64,000 nucleotides of DNA from Linanthus parryae (lineage: Eukaryota; Streptophyta; Magnoliopsida; Ericales; Polemoniaceae), in the NCBI GenBank assembly GCA_023055425.1, contig JALGPY010000003.1, positions 76,607,491 to 76,671,490 on the forward strand. The letters are read 5' to 3'. A model generated the notes under the pieces. It saw nothing but the letters and a program-made list of their open reading frames with translations, ran no database searches and was not told where the DNA came from. The position numbers and the translations under genes were made by a program. The stretch's first letter is position 1, and the number at the start of each line of letters is the position of its first letter. Below are positions 42,467 to 54,831 of this stretch, one piece after another.

Positions 42467-42676
42467 CAGCTATGGTTAACAGCTGCATTAGCTTCTTCTG
42501 GTTAGAGCGGTAGTGGTTGACAAGATCAACTATTACTTCATCTTTCAGAGACTACAATCACAGAAGAGTCGTGTTAAGTAGCATAAATAAGCTTTTAACA
42601 AATATAGATGTATTTTGCCCATACCGCACGGTCGGCCTGGAGCATGTCAGTTAAAAGATCCAAAACATCCCGCATA
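42467..42676 (-). pseudogene. Captured fragment resembling the GAT domain of a TOM1-LIKE (TOL) protein
   Basis: Two minus-strand exons, 42676-42625 and 42551-42467, are separated by a 73-base intron with GTATGG donor and TTGTAG acceptor, and they join in phase. The second exon is followed by a GTAAGT donor. The product reads MRDVLDLLTDMLQADRA, then SLKDEVIVDLVNHYRSNQKK. The pattern KDEVIVDLV...CRSNQKKLMQ is, as I know it, the GAT domain of TOL proteins, plant ESCRT-0-like ubiquitin adaptors of endosomal sorting. The VHS domain and the rest are absent. Splicing competence suggests recent capture. The family call is from pattern memory. Confidence 0.5.
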
Positions 42677-43555
42677 GAATTTATGCTTTATACACTACCC
42701 AAAAAGTGTAAAAATGCAGATTCCAGTTAACCAAACCCATAACATAGCTCTACTATACCTCGAACATGGTTCTATCCTACCCAACCGAGATTCCAGTTAC
42801 CCAAACCATAAGCAGCCAAGACTCCGTCAAATCAACCACAAATATGTTAAAATACAGGCTTTCTTATCTACACACCCTGCAAAACACACCCTACATATGG
42901 ATCTAAACCCAGAAACAGTAATAAACTCAATGGTGGATCTTAAATTTTCAGTTATTATCACTCTTCCCATCAGCCTTAAACTTGAACAGAAATGAAAGTT
43001 ATTCGGGGGGTTCAAACATAAAAAGGGGTAACGGAGAATTTATCCACAAACAAGTATATACTCAGTTAAGAATGAAAATATGCACACATAATTTTAAGCC
43101 AGTCCACTCAAAAGATGATATTGTGGTCAGATATATGAATTCTGTGAGTCACTCTAACCTTTCTACTCTGTGGTTTAGCAAGCTCCAGATGGTTAATTAG
43201 AAATACAATAAGAAAAGCTTGTAAAAGTCCTAACTAAATTAGAAATACAATCAAACTCCCACTTCCTCTACTTTATTGTAAGTTTCACCTATATGCAGAA
43301 TTATAGGGATTTGGTGATGACGAGCAACTACCCAAATCAGGGAGTTTGGAGGCAGAACCGGAAGATCCTGTTTTACCCATGTGAATTAGTGGTGTGACAC
43401 AACTTATCTTTATCTTTTGGTAGATGACACAGCTTATCTGAACTTATCAAGTCCTTGAATCTCTAAGTTTCAGTTGCAGTAGGATGACATGCCTTCGCCC
43501 ACTCAGTTTCAAACCTTGGGTCAAAAGAATAAGGAAAATTCAAAAACTTATTTAC

Positions 43556-43655
43556 CTGTGTGCCCCGTCTCCCATTATTCCTTGAGCAGCTAACTTGTCA
43601 CTCTCAGCCACGAACTCCCTATTGCAGCTTGCACGATGGAAGTATTCAGCTTCGG
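43556..43655 (-). pseudogene. Captured exon-like piece, unknown gene
   Basis: Minus-strand frame AEYFHRASCNREFVAESDKL and onward, ending at a consensus donor (CACAG|GTAAAT). The family was not recognised. Confidence 0.35.
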
Positions 43656-46102
43656 AGGAAATAAGCAGCAAATCATATAAACTCCAAAGCAGTATATCTG
43701 CACATTTCAGCAAATCTCAGGCTCTATAGAGAAGCAACCGATAGATAAAAGCAACAAGCAACAAAACGTATACTAAACACCTTTCCGAGCAGTTGGGACA
43801 CATATTCCTGAATAGTATTCTTGTTATCCAATTTATCTTTTAGCTTTTTTTCATTTAGTGCAGTCTGTACCTCCCAATAACTTCAAATATATGTGAGGTA
43901 TCATAAATGATGGCAATATAATAAACTCACAAAATTGCATGAATGGAAATTTTAACTTTAATCCAGTTTCAGGTTGAGGCACTTGATTGTTTGTTTGCTA
44001 GGAACTAAATATAAAAAACCTACATTAGGTTCCAACAATGGCCACTATGAAATCAATCAATACAATTTTGGATTAACGAAATTTCAATTTTCATCCACTT
44101 TCAGGTTGCGAAACTGGATTGTTTCTTTGCTCAGAACTAAGTAAAAATAACTTAGTCTATGATGTAATCAAGACAATTCCTGCTTAAATACAAAACCAAG
44201 ATGATTCCACGGAGAATAAACAGAATAAAAACTCTGTTTATTCGGAATTTCCTCTCATAGCAAACATCAGCAACTGACTTAGAACATAAGGGCCAAAGTC
44301 AAGTAAGATATAGAACAAAAAATGTGAAAGAAATTGAGTGTCATCAAACAAGCTACGGGAAAGTTTCCAAAATCTATTTTTTATTTATCAGTCGTTTTTT
44401 TGTAACAATCTTATTAAAATATTTCTTCTTTCATGATCCTATTTAAAGTGTTATAGGTATATATATACATTGCAAAAGTCAATTCAAGAGTTACTACTTC
44501 TTATGATTCTTTCATAGGTATATCACAGTTATCTTCTTTGAGTAACATACAGTGCTTACCTCATTAAGAAAATTAACAAGATATCCCATTACCTTCTAAT
44601 CAATAATTATGATAACATGATAAAACATCAGAGACCCATGAGTTGCTTATTAAAACTTAAAATTTGTTTTAGTTCACTTTATGATATGGGTTTACCACTG
44701 GATTTCTCTTGAATATAACTATTACAGCCTTCAAAAATTCTCCTACTCTTCTAAGATTGATGCCTTATAAGCAGAACCCAGAATCAGATTTCATGAGCAA
44801 ATCCATACAGCACCATCATTGGGTCCGAAGGAAGCAGCCGATTCTTGAACGACAGAGAAAACCAAAACCCGGGAGAGGAGATGGAAGAAGAAGAAGAACC
44901 ATAACAGGTGCGTTTCTTTGGTTGATGAATCAGATCTAATATCAACACCACACACAAAAGTTGACCTCCATGTTGCTTCCTATAACAACACAACAAAAAT
45001 TTCCTTGTTTCATCGATTCGCACAGGAGTAAAGTTCCATGACTATTCAATAAGATACTCAAATTTTTAGATAATAACACGGGTAAGTTTTATTCAATGCT
45101 CCCACTAAAGCTAGTTCCAGTCGCTTAATTGATCCATACAACGACTAAATATTGGCTTAATTAACTTCTAGAATAGCGAAATTACTTATAAGAACAACCT
45201 ATTCACGATGAAGATTGTGCTAGAGATGCAATTCAAAAATAATTCAAATGGCAAAAGTCTCACCTTTCTTTGCACTTTGCCATAACGTAAATGGGCTAAA
45301 TTTGACCTTCCTCCATCTACATCCAAAACCCACCACTAAAAACCCTACTCCACCAGCTATCTATACATCAAGTAACAATATAAGACATCAGAAAGTTGCT
45401 GATTGTTAACCATTCCTAAAGGTTTGAAGCATTGGCTTCACTTTAAATTGATTTAGTGTTAATTTAAATTTCCAATTTTCAGAATACAATAATAATTGCT
45501 GATTGTTTACAAGCTATGTATATAATTGTCCAGATTTGTCAATAGAGTGAGGTGGTAAGCAATCTATCCAATTCCAATCGAGTACAACATGAAATTCACG
45601 ATGTTCCACAGCAAGAACCCTCGAGTCCTTTTTTAGGAATCAAATACTATTAGGCCTCGTTTGTGTAGGGAAACTGACACCTAAAGGTGTCGGACCAAGT
45701 TTTCAACTATCAAGATCCTGTCGTGAGCTGCATTCCAAAAACAAAAGATGGGATCTTTAAGGGAGCCCCTACCTTACAGACCAAAGGAGCTAGAACCCAG
45801 GACACGCATACCCCACACAAGGAGTAATATGATCGAACACTAAACAAACCAGTCCGAGACAAGTGCCGTACCCAAGAATCCAATTCCCTTGGATGAGTTC
45901 CAATATGATATATGTTACTTTAACATTTTAATTAGTCGTGAACCTCCCAGTCATGCAAGTTCCGCCTATACCTAACATCCCAAGCCACACTCCCCACCCA
46001 CTGTCCTTGACCCCCTCCCGAGCTGCAACTGACTCATTAAAGCCCTGGTGTCTCGACTCTTGAGCTATACAAGAAAGAGTAGGAAATTCGCGAGACAAAG
46101 AA

Positions 46103-46297
46103 ACTTCCCAACCAACCTTTCCTCCCAGAAAAGATGATGATTCCCTAGACCAACCTTAAACCTTGCCCCCTCCAAGAACCTATCACAACCGACTGGAATA
46201 ACTTTCCAACCAATCTATCCTCCCAGAAAAGATGATGATTCCCCTTCCAACCTTAAACCTTGCCCCCTCCAGGAACCTATCACAACCGACTGGAATA
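46103..46297. repeat. Two-copy 97/98-bp tandem duplication
   Basis: 46103-46200 and 46201-46297 are nearly identical, both containing CCCAGAAAAGATGATGATTC and ending GACTGGAATA. A third partial copy starts at 46298. Confidence 0.9.
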
Positions 46298-46345
46298 ACT
46301 TTCCAACCACGCTAGAACACCAGCCCCCAAACCTATCATCAATGA

Positions 46346-46369
46346 CCCCCCCCCCCCCCCCCCCCCCCC
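46346..46369. repeat. Poly(C) tract of 24 bases
   Basis: 24 uninterrupted C, rare in plant DNA and prone to length error in sequencing. Confidence 0.95.
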
Positions 46370-47092
46370 TATAGAATCTCTCGGTCTAGAGCAAACCGCC
46401 ACAACCATTTTCCCAACAAAGGCTGATTTAAAAATAGCCGAGCGACTCATGCTCAAACCCCCACTCTCAATCGGCTAACCTTTTCGTTTAGAAAATTGTG
46501 TCCTTTTCAGGATTCTTCTCCATTGGTGACATGGTGTGTTAGTTCGGCAGAATTTATACAAGTATACAACTTTGTGAAGGTAATGCAAGCACAAAGTGGA
46601 TTAAGAAACATTGACATATTTATGTCTTCATTGCCCAGTTGTTGGGTCTGGAGTTTGATTGCGTCTACGACCAGGGTTTACCGAGTGCCCCCATTCAGGG
46701 CTATATGAAATCAAGTCCAAAAACTGGAAGGCATGTAAAATGTTTCACTTGTCTGACTCAACTTCCCCTAACATTCTTTGTGGGTACGACCCTATGCCCT
46801 ATGGGTCTGCGCCCCGACTGAGTTCTTAAAGCTGTAGCAGGTACCCTACTTTTGTAACTCACTTCTTCCGTGATATTTATTCTATATACATAAAAACCAA
46901 AAGAATTCAGTCTGTAGAAGATTGTAGACTTACGTTTCATTGAGATTGGGATCTCAACATTGGAATAGCCAGATACTCGTTGTGGCTTCAATTTCGTGAA
47001 GACTTTAAGGGCCTTCAAATCAAGTAAAGGCATTCAGGCAACGATGATATCCAAGAAGCCACAAAACAAAAAGACATCAATCAAAACCGCAC

Positions 47093-47190
47093 CTTTCTCT
47101 TTGCGTTCTGCGCTAAGTACTCGACAATCTCCTCGTCCGTGACTTTCTTAAAAGACGACCTCTTCCCTCTCCCTATGCCAAAAGAGCGTG
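47093..47190 (-). pseudogene. Captured exon-like piece, unknown gene
   Basis: A minus-strand frame reads KRSSFKKVTDEEIVEYLAQN, basic then acidic, and ends at a donor (GAAAG|GTGCGG). Conserved-looking, family not recognised. Confidence 0.35.
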
Positions 47191-48182
47191 CACCACTAAA
47201 AATAAGGCTAACTCAAATACGTAAGCAGGAGAGAGAGCAATCACTAACCTTGCTTTACTGTAATCTAACTAAAGGCGAAAGATAAGATGCTAATCCCCGA
47301 ACTGCATAGTTTATGGAGAAGGACACGGTGCAGGACTTCGTTGTGCGGATATCTCTGTCAATCATTATGAGCTATTGAAGTAACCTTATCTTTTTCCTCC
47401 ACAAGCACCAATTACTGCAAGCAATAAAATAAACAAGTTTAGGAGAACCCTGAAAGCCTTTTAAAGGCTAACAAGTAATTTCCAGCAAGAAACCCAAAAT
47501 ACTCAAGCGAACATAGTTGCAACTATTTTACTAACAATCTGATCAAATCAAGATATCAAAACTTTTTTTTTTATAAATAGATATCAAAACCTTTTTTTAT
47601 CAGTGTACTACTAACTAATGCATCATCAATCCCATAAGCACTGCCCCCATTGAGGATGGCATAATGCAGAATTGCACATGCATCATCACTAATCTAATCA
47701 ATCAAATAGCATTAGTAGAATACAAAACACCCATTTGTTTGTATGTACACAGAATACATCTGCATAAAAATATCCAGGAAACTTTTTGAATCTGTCTATG
47801 ATGAGTTTCTTTTTGTTGATCCATGGAAACACAGTCTAATAAATTTAAAAATAAATCAATTGAAAAAGAACAAAGTGAGGAAAGTTGTCTCGGATAGCAG
47901 GAGTACCTGAAGGGGGTTGAGCTTTATAAGGAAGAAATAAGCAGATGTTCCGTGCATACCCCCCAACCAGCCTCCCCATATTCGCACAAGCCTTGGAATC
48001 CCTAGCACGGTTCCGAGTAAACTTGCAGTTTTTCACAGAGTAAGAAAACGTCGCGTCCAGTTTGTTTTGTTTGAAACTCCATTCAATATGTAACGATGGA
48101 AGGAGCAGGTGGGAGTGAATCAGACGAAACCCTATGTCGATAGAACAAACACAGATTTAGAGATGGGGAGAGAGGAGAGTAC

Positions 48183-48320
48183 CTGAGTTTGACCTCGTCG
48201 CAAAACCTCGCAAGAAGGACGACTGGAAAGGCCGTCCCTTTGACATGCATCACCACCGCTGTCTGATTGACCGGTGAAACACCTGTCCCTTTGAATTCAT
48301 CATCAGGAGGCCACCACATC
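48183..48320 (-). pseudogene. Captured exon-like piece, unknown gene
   Basis: Minus-strand frame with GTGVSPVNQTAVVMHVKGTA, ending at a donor (CTCAG|GTACTC). No family recognised. A flanking motif, CCACCACATCGAGAT, recurs near 50910, so parts of the element are internally repeated. Confidence 0.3.
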
Positions 48321-50395
48321 GAGATTTCGAGAGAGGAGAGGAAATTATCACAGCCGCCTCACCATACTCTCTCACATCCCCTGTCCCTGTCACTCCATCT
48401 CCATGGAAAAGGCACGAAGCCACCGCCTTCGGCCATTCTTTGCAGGGGCATGATACGGACAAAAATTACTCGTGTCCTGACTTTTTCCAAACGGTTATTG
48501 CATAAGCAAATCAAGGACTTCAAAAAGAGTACGAACCGAACGCACCACGCACAGACAACTATGGCGATAGGAACTCCAACAGCACGACGAAGCACAAACT
48601 GACTGCAAAAAGGAAAAACCTGCAAAACAACGGCAACAAACTCTGTGACGCTGAATGAAACTGTGAAACCACTAATAGCAAACAACCCATTGCCTGTAAC
48701 AGTAAAAGAATAGCAGTGTCCGCAGCTATTTACAACAGTCCTCAATTCAAAACTTCTTACACATCATGGAGTGGCAGCAACATGAAAAAGCACAGAACAT
48801 CTGTACGCAGTACAAAGAAATAACAACACAAGAAAAACAACTGGCAAACAAACATGCAAGGAACCAAATCCATGCGCTTACAAAATCTGGATCATGGAAG
48901 CCTAGATGCCTTGCATATGAATTCAAAATTTGTTCTTTCTCTTCCTCACATGCCCTGCATCATTTTGTCTCCATGAATGTTATATATTTTGGATATATAT
49001 GGGGTGAGGGAAAAGATAGTTGGTACTTAATATATTCTATTCATTTATTGGACTTCTATCTTCTATGCACAGTTGGTAGTCTAAATGTTATTAGCAAACA
49101 GGTTCATTTCACCTGGCTTAACGTCGTATTGTGGAAGGCTTGGTTAGTACAAGATAGTCACTTTCTGGAACTGTTATCTTGAGATTAATTATTTCAACTG
49201 CATAGATCCAGAAAATCAATTGGAAACATGGTTATCTTGCATATATTCTAAGTGTCTATCATCAAATTCCTCTTTGGCCGTATTACTATAACCTACTGAT
49301 GAATTTCTCTCTTGTACCAAAATAGACAGAAATTTCAAAGAACTTGCAAGAATATATCTCTAAAGTCTAATCTGCAAGTTATAAGAAAGCTGTCGAAACT
49401 TGACCAACAGAAATCATAGCAGGATCAGTTACTAAACAGACATTCAAGTCCTTGCCACCGGAAATTAAACCAAACACAAACCATCAGGCATCCTAGAACA
49501 AGCCTATCACTGAATACTGTTTAAAACACGACACTCTGTTTAATACCAAGAGCAAGATAGTTGCAAGAATCCTATATCATATGTTTGTTATCTCCTTCGC
49601 CATAAGCCATAACGTTAATCACTTCCGATGTCTTGTTAGTATCCTTGACATCTTTTGAAAATGAATCCAGTTTTTATCCAAACATCCAAACTTGACATTT
49701 CTAACCATGGCAAAAGGATTTTAGTTTGTTAACATGATTTAGAAAGTTTTGTCTGATGCAAAACTGATATTCATTGGTCAATCTGTTATGTGTAAAATAC
49801 AACCGGAAATGCCCAAATGACAGCAGGGAACCACGGGGATTACCTTCTGCGAGCTGTGTCTGGGAGGCCAAATCGAGCGAAACAACCAAATCGACACCCC
49901 TTTAGTTGAACGTCCTCTCCGTCGTCGGCACTGATGAACTTAGTTCCAATGAACAGCTAATCCCACGAACCCTAGAATCAAGACCTCATTGAAATATGCA
50001 CCACACTCGGCAAGGACTTCTCGAATTAGGTCGGAAGCTAATGCATCGGCTGCGATGATCAAATCACTAACTGAATAAAGAAAATCTGTCTATTAACACA
50101 CATTAATCACACGAAAAAACCGAAAGAACTGCTAGTATTGGCGAAAACCAACCTGGAAATTGGGGAAAAACAACCTTTTCATTTGCATCTTCCACTCTAA
50201 CTACTACCACAATCACTGCCACTCTCTCTCACACAAACTTCTCTTGGAAGATCTGTCGGCGCCAGATTGCGAACAAAGACAACTGGCATCAACGAACAGT
50301 AACAAAAATGAATAAGTCATTTCCTACCCACAAAAGCAAGAAAAGTAAATTAATTAAGAATTAGAAGGGTTAATTATTGATATACCGCTTCCCTC

Positions 50396-50697
50396 AGAGG
50401 CATATCCTTTTCTTGCTCCGACCTTACCACCACTGTTTCCAGCTCAGTTGTGTAAGCCTGAAATAGCAAAAATCACAACACATGGATACATCACAACAGT
50501 TGAAGTGGCAACTATCGGGGAAAACAATCAAAAAAGAAAAATTAGCGATTGTAGAGGAAATAGGATCACATTCACTTTACCTGAAGGGAAGGGATGAGGT
50601 TGTTGTTGATGCTCGGTCTGCAATTGCTGCTGAAATTGAAGGTTGTGCTGCTGAGACAAAGCAATTGAAGAGATTTTGGTTTCACAACATGTAGTCA
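50396..50697 (-). pseudogene. Captured exon pair, Gln-rich protein of unknown family
   Basis: The upstream exon (minus, about 50697-50581) reads LSQQHNLQFQQQLQTEHQQQ and ends at CTTCAG|GTAAAG. The next exon (50457-50396) follows a TTTCAG acceptor, reads TELETVVVRSEQEKD and ends GAAGCG|GTATAT. Splice sites on both sides and coherent composition suggest a real gene piece. The host gene is unknown. Confidence 0.4.
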
Positions 50698-51273
50698 AAA
50701 TGAAATTGAAGAGGTTTAGGTCATAGAAGAAACAGCAAACACAGAAATCGGAGGGGCTCTTACCTGAAATTGAAGTATAGCCTCGCCACAGGTCACCGAA
50801 GAAGATGAGTGTGCAGCGTATGGTTCTCTCTCCGTCTCCCTCTCTTCGAAAGCTCGCCGCTTGAACCCTAGTACTTCCATGAATCGCCTCTGGCTTCGTC
50901 GATGTCTAACGCCACCACATCGAGATCGAGAGAGGAGGGGGAATGATCAGTCGACGATGTTCGTGACAACAATCTCAAGGCGGTTGGAAGCCCTGCGAAC
51001 CCCTGGCCACCGCCTCCTCCCTCTCCTAGTACAACTTTCTCTCTCTGCGTGGAGCAACAGCTTCTCTCCAAAGCTTGTTGAGGCACCACCATTGACTAAA
51101 CACATGCCACTCACTGTCTCAACAAAGGTTATTACAATACACAAGGAGGGCACTACAGTAATTTAACAATTGGCATTTCACTATAGTCCAGCAGGCGACC
51201 AACCACAGGTCCACAGTGTCAAAAAAATCCTACATGGCGCCTACGTGTAAGAGGCCATGCTCTCTTTTATAGA

Positions 51274-52859
51274 TAGGTAGAAGGATATATGCAGATTGAG
51301 TGTTGCTAAATTGTTCGAAGAATAGGTACAAATGCAAAATTGGTTTCCGGTCTTTTCAAGTTGATTAGAATAACTTGCAAAGACTCCTTCCATCTGTTTC
51401 CTCAAATTACCAGAATGGTTTTGTTCCTGTACGGAGACGTGCAAGATAATATCCTCCTGACACAAGATTTAACTTGCTTTGTGGCCAAGAGAAAATCCTC
51501 AAACTACGTAGCTTTGCACCATAAGCTTAGCTAAGTTAATTTATCTCTCCACGGGTAGATCAAAATAAGGTGTATTAATGTGGAAATGTAGTGGACTGGC
51601 TGGCTGTCTTGAAATCTGTAGCCCAATCTAGTACTGAGCCCAATTTATCTACTTAAGATTTATGTCCTTGTTAAAATGTTTCTTCAGCTAGGCTGCATCT
51701 GCTGCGCATGCCTGTGTCAAAAGGATTATGTTGCAATGTCACGGCTACGGGTAGGCTATTCCTTGTATATTTTTATAAGATTTGTATTTTGGGTTGTAGC
51801 TGGAGCTTTATACTGTAGCGCAACATATGAAGTGCTTCATCACTCATTCCGTGGGCCATATGTGACTTCCAAGGTTCATAGCAAGTTGGTCAGCTGTTTG
51901 CATCTGGAAATACTTGAGGCATGGTGTCGCCGTGCTTGAGTATCCGGCTGGTCTATAAGGGTAAATGCATCCTTTGAGTTGCCTTGACAGTGCGTGCTAT
52001 CATAGAAGAAGTACAAGGACATTACCCGTGGACAGAGTCCACTATTAATTTTTTCCGCCGTTGATCTTGAGAAGATCTAATGGCTGTAATTTGACAATGT
52101 AGTCTCCCCATGAACAGTAAAAGGGGGAGCTTCTCAGATGGATGGATAGTGACTCAAGACCAGGGTGGTTGTTGACATGTTGGAACCCATCTACCCGTAA
52201 GAGAAATTCCAAGAGGTTGCTGAAATTGCCAAGCTCTCAGCTAGATCAAGGTTAAGAACTTCCATTCAAGAACCAACATACACTAGGAGCTTTAAGAAGC
52301 TACCGATACAAGATACAAATGCAAAAGAAAACTAGCCGATAGAGAAGGAGATGAGTAGTATGGCAGTCGAAGTCTATGCAAAAATACAAACTACCAAAAA
52401 AGCAATAACCAAGAGACAGATAGCGACATCTACTACCTAGGCTGCTAGGGCATACGTCACCCCCACCTCACCTCGAGGAGCCTTCAAATGTAGAGCGAAA
52501 GCCTGGCTGCACCGGTTCTAATAGAATCCACTACTGGCTCCTCAGTGCAAGAACATCGTTCAAGATTCGGCAAAATGTGCTAGGCTGTTGAACAATCTGT
52601 AATCATGTAATGTAAACATGTGTATAGAACATAGTTTAGGTTAGTAGAAAACCATGTAATACTAGCATGGAGTTATGTCTGCAAATGTTATGTAGTAACA
52701 CAAGTGACAACATGACACGAAGTGTTTCCTCTCATATCAAAGAGCTTGATACTGATTCCACCTCTAGGAGATTAGATTTCCACGCCCCACAAACGATGAT
52801 TATGCATTGTTTAATTGAAGCATCAGATATCAAATCCTTGTGAAGGACAACTACGCTTG
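51274..52859. other. Intergenic, nothing firmly recognised
   Basis: Between the Helitron 5' end and the LINE remnant. Short frames without recognisable motifs. Its right part may hold the 3' untranslated end of the minus-strand LINE, but I found no poly(A) or duplication to fix it. Confidence 0.4.
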
Positions 52860-54352
52860 AAACTCATGGTGGTTTGGAATCGGAAATATTGTCTTCTAGG
52901 CGCAATTCATCAAAAAAATTGCAATGCCCATTCTGATAAAAATCGAACATAGCTAACGCCTGACGCTACAGGAATTTCCTAGTGGTCATTTCAAAAAAGA
53001 CCCCATTTCGACATTTCCAAATCGTCCAAAGATCAGCGAACCAATGGTAAAATTGCTTCATGTCCCATGGGGTTGTAGTAATAAAACTAGAAATTCAACA
53101 TTTACAATCAATCCCTCTGCCATGCTGGAGGTGAATAGCTTGCCAGAGGTCTGTAGCATACATACATTCAAGGAAAGGATGTTCCAATATTTCTAGGCTT
53201 GCACCACAAAGAGGACATGCTAAATTCAGGAAGATAGATGCCTTGCTAAAAGGTATTTAAATGGAAGTAATCGGTGCAGCCAAATCCACATATAGAGTGT
53301 ATGCAGCTTGATATGTGAGCCCCCAGAGTTTCACCCAGACGAGAACTTGCGGAATGCTCGAGAGATAGATAAAACATGTTGGAGTTAAGACTGGGATTAT
53401 GAACTTTCTAGAAGCCTATACCCAAACGTAGTCGTATATTCAGTACTCCTAGTAAAAGATCATATAATTTTATTTGTTGCTTCCCTTCGAAAAAAATGTA
53501 TAGCAAGGATCTTTCGAGCAATGAACATGGTGAATAGACTTCTGACCTTATTGTAATTCTATCTTCTCCCAATTGGGTGGTTTACTAATAAGTTTGAAAC
53601 TCGTACGACTCCAAACTTGTCCACAATAAGTTCATTTCAATTGATTCGTAATTCATGAAACAATCAATCCCTTCCCACTCGGACGCTCGTGCCATCCCCT
53701 ATCTACTAGGTAAAACCTATTTCAATTACGCGCTTTCCTGCTAGAATGCCTTTCCAAGCCCACGATGCAGAAGAGGGCTTCTCTATAATTAAGGAGCGCC
53801 TCACTATCATAGCTGACAATAGGCAGCAATAAGGACTTGTGAGGGCAACAGGTTGGCGTTCCTGAGTAAACTCCAAAGCTGGACCCAAAGGATAGCTAGA
53901 TCAAGTCAGTGTATGTTTCTCACGCCTAATATGCCTTAGTTTTTTTTTGCTTTCCAAAGAATTGAGTTCGGAACAAGGTTCATTGGCCTCGTGGACCCTG
54001 ACTTCCTCCAAAAATTGAGCATGTTACTTTCTAGGGATTTTGCATAAGAGGAAGGAAGTTGAAAAACCAAAATTATATAATGGATATGAGCTGATAAGTG
54101 ACTGAGTAAGAATAAGTTGCTTGCTGAATTCAAAAGTTTTGTTTTTCATGAGGCCAGTTAACTGTCAGTCTTATTCAGTAGGGCTTCACAAGCCGATTTC
54201 TTACTTTTCCCCATTATTAAGCGGCATGCCATATGAAAATTCAATGGGTTCTTTGCCATGATATCAAAGAAGTTGGAGAAGCTCTGCCATACGTCCAGGG
54301 AAATTTGGACTAAAGAACACAGAGGATTTTCCTTGGTTAATTCTTTTCCCTG
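52860..54352 (-). pseudogene. LINE ORF2 remnant, 3' part (late reverse transcriptase, zf-RVT, linker)
   Basis: Reading leftwards on the minus strand: SACEALLNKTDSQLASWKTK and LVFQLPSSYAKSLES (late reverse transcriptase, about 54200-54050), then ASWAWKGILAGKRVIE (about 53750), then LACPLCGASLEILEHPFLEC (zinc-binding zf-RVT domain, about 53220) and WTIWKCRNGVFFEM (about 53020), the block that precedes the RNase H-like domain. Stops and shifts occur throughout. The right boundary is exactly the left target duplication of the copia element. The reading continues beyond it at 62336. Confidence 0.75.
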
Positions 54353-54820
54353 TGAAGGGCAGGAAGGATCTATCACATACAGATCTACAACATGAATTAT
54401 AGCGGAAGATTCATGTGTTTACTTTGTCTTCCTAAGCTCCTTTATGCAGCGGATGATCGGTTGTGGCTTGCTTTCACGCGCCTCCTTCTTGATCTTGCTC
54501 CCACCAATCTAGTGTGAATCTCGAGGACGAACACTGATTTCCACACCAAGTTCCACCTCCTTGGATGAAGTTGGAGAGAGACTAGGGTTCTCTACAACTA
54601 GTATGAATCTAGACAGAGTAACTTTATTCTCTGGAATAGCAATATAATATGTAGGAGGCTGCCTCCTTATATAGGCAAAACTTCTCCTAGGTTTGCACAT
54701 AAACCCCTAGGGTTTGAGCCTTAGCTACTAACCCATCTAGTTTGTGCATTAGTGCAACTAACCCCATAAGGTTATGATAATTGCATTGGGCACCCCACAT
54801 GGACGCACCAATTGCTAACA
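54353..54820 (-). repeat. 3' LTR of the minus-strand copia element
   Basis: 468 bp, ends TGTTAGC / CCCTTCA on the minus strand. Contains CCTATATAAGGAGG near 54661-54674, a likely TATA region. Confidence 0.93.
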
Positions 54821-54830
54821 TCTCCCACTC
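54821..54830 (-). other. Polypurine tract, minus-strand copia
   Basis: GAGTGGGAGA on the minus strand, directly before the 3' LTR. Confidence 0.8.
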
Positions 54831-54831
54831 G

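Larger units (their letters stand above)
42015..51273 (-). mobile_element. Large Helitron carrying captured exon pieces
   Basis: On the minus strand the 3' end reads CTAG followed by T (42015-42018, host base 42014), with a strong GC palindrome (CGCGCGCGTTGCGCGCG on the plus strand, 42027-42043) eight bases before it. The 5' end reads TCTATAAAAGAGAGC after an A (51273/51274). Both ends fit Helitron rules: TC start, hairpin plus CTRR end, A-T target and no duplication. In the 9.26 kb I see no Rep/helicase gene, but several exon-like pieces with good splice sites on the minus strand. The pairing of these two ends as one element is an inference. Confidence 0.6.
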
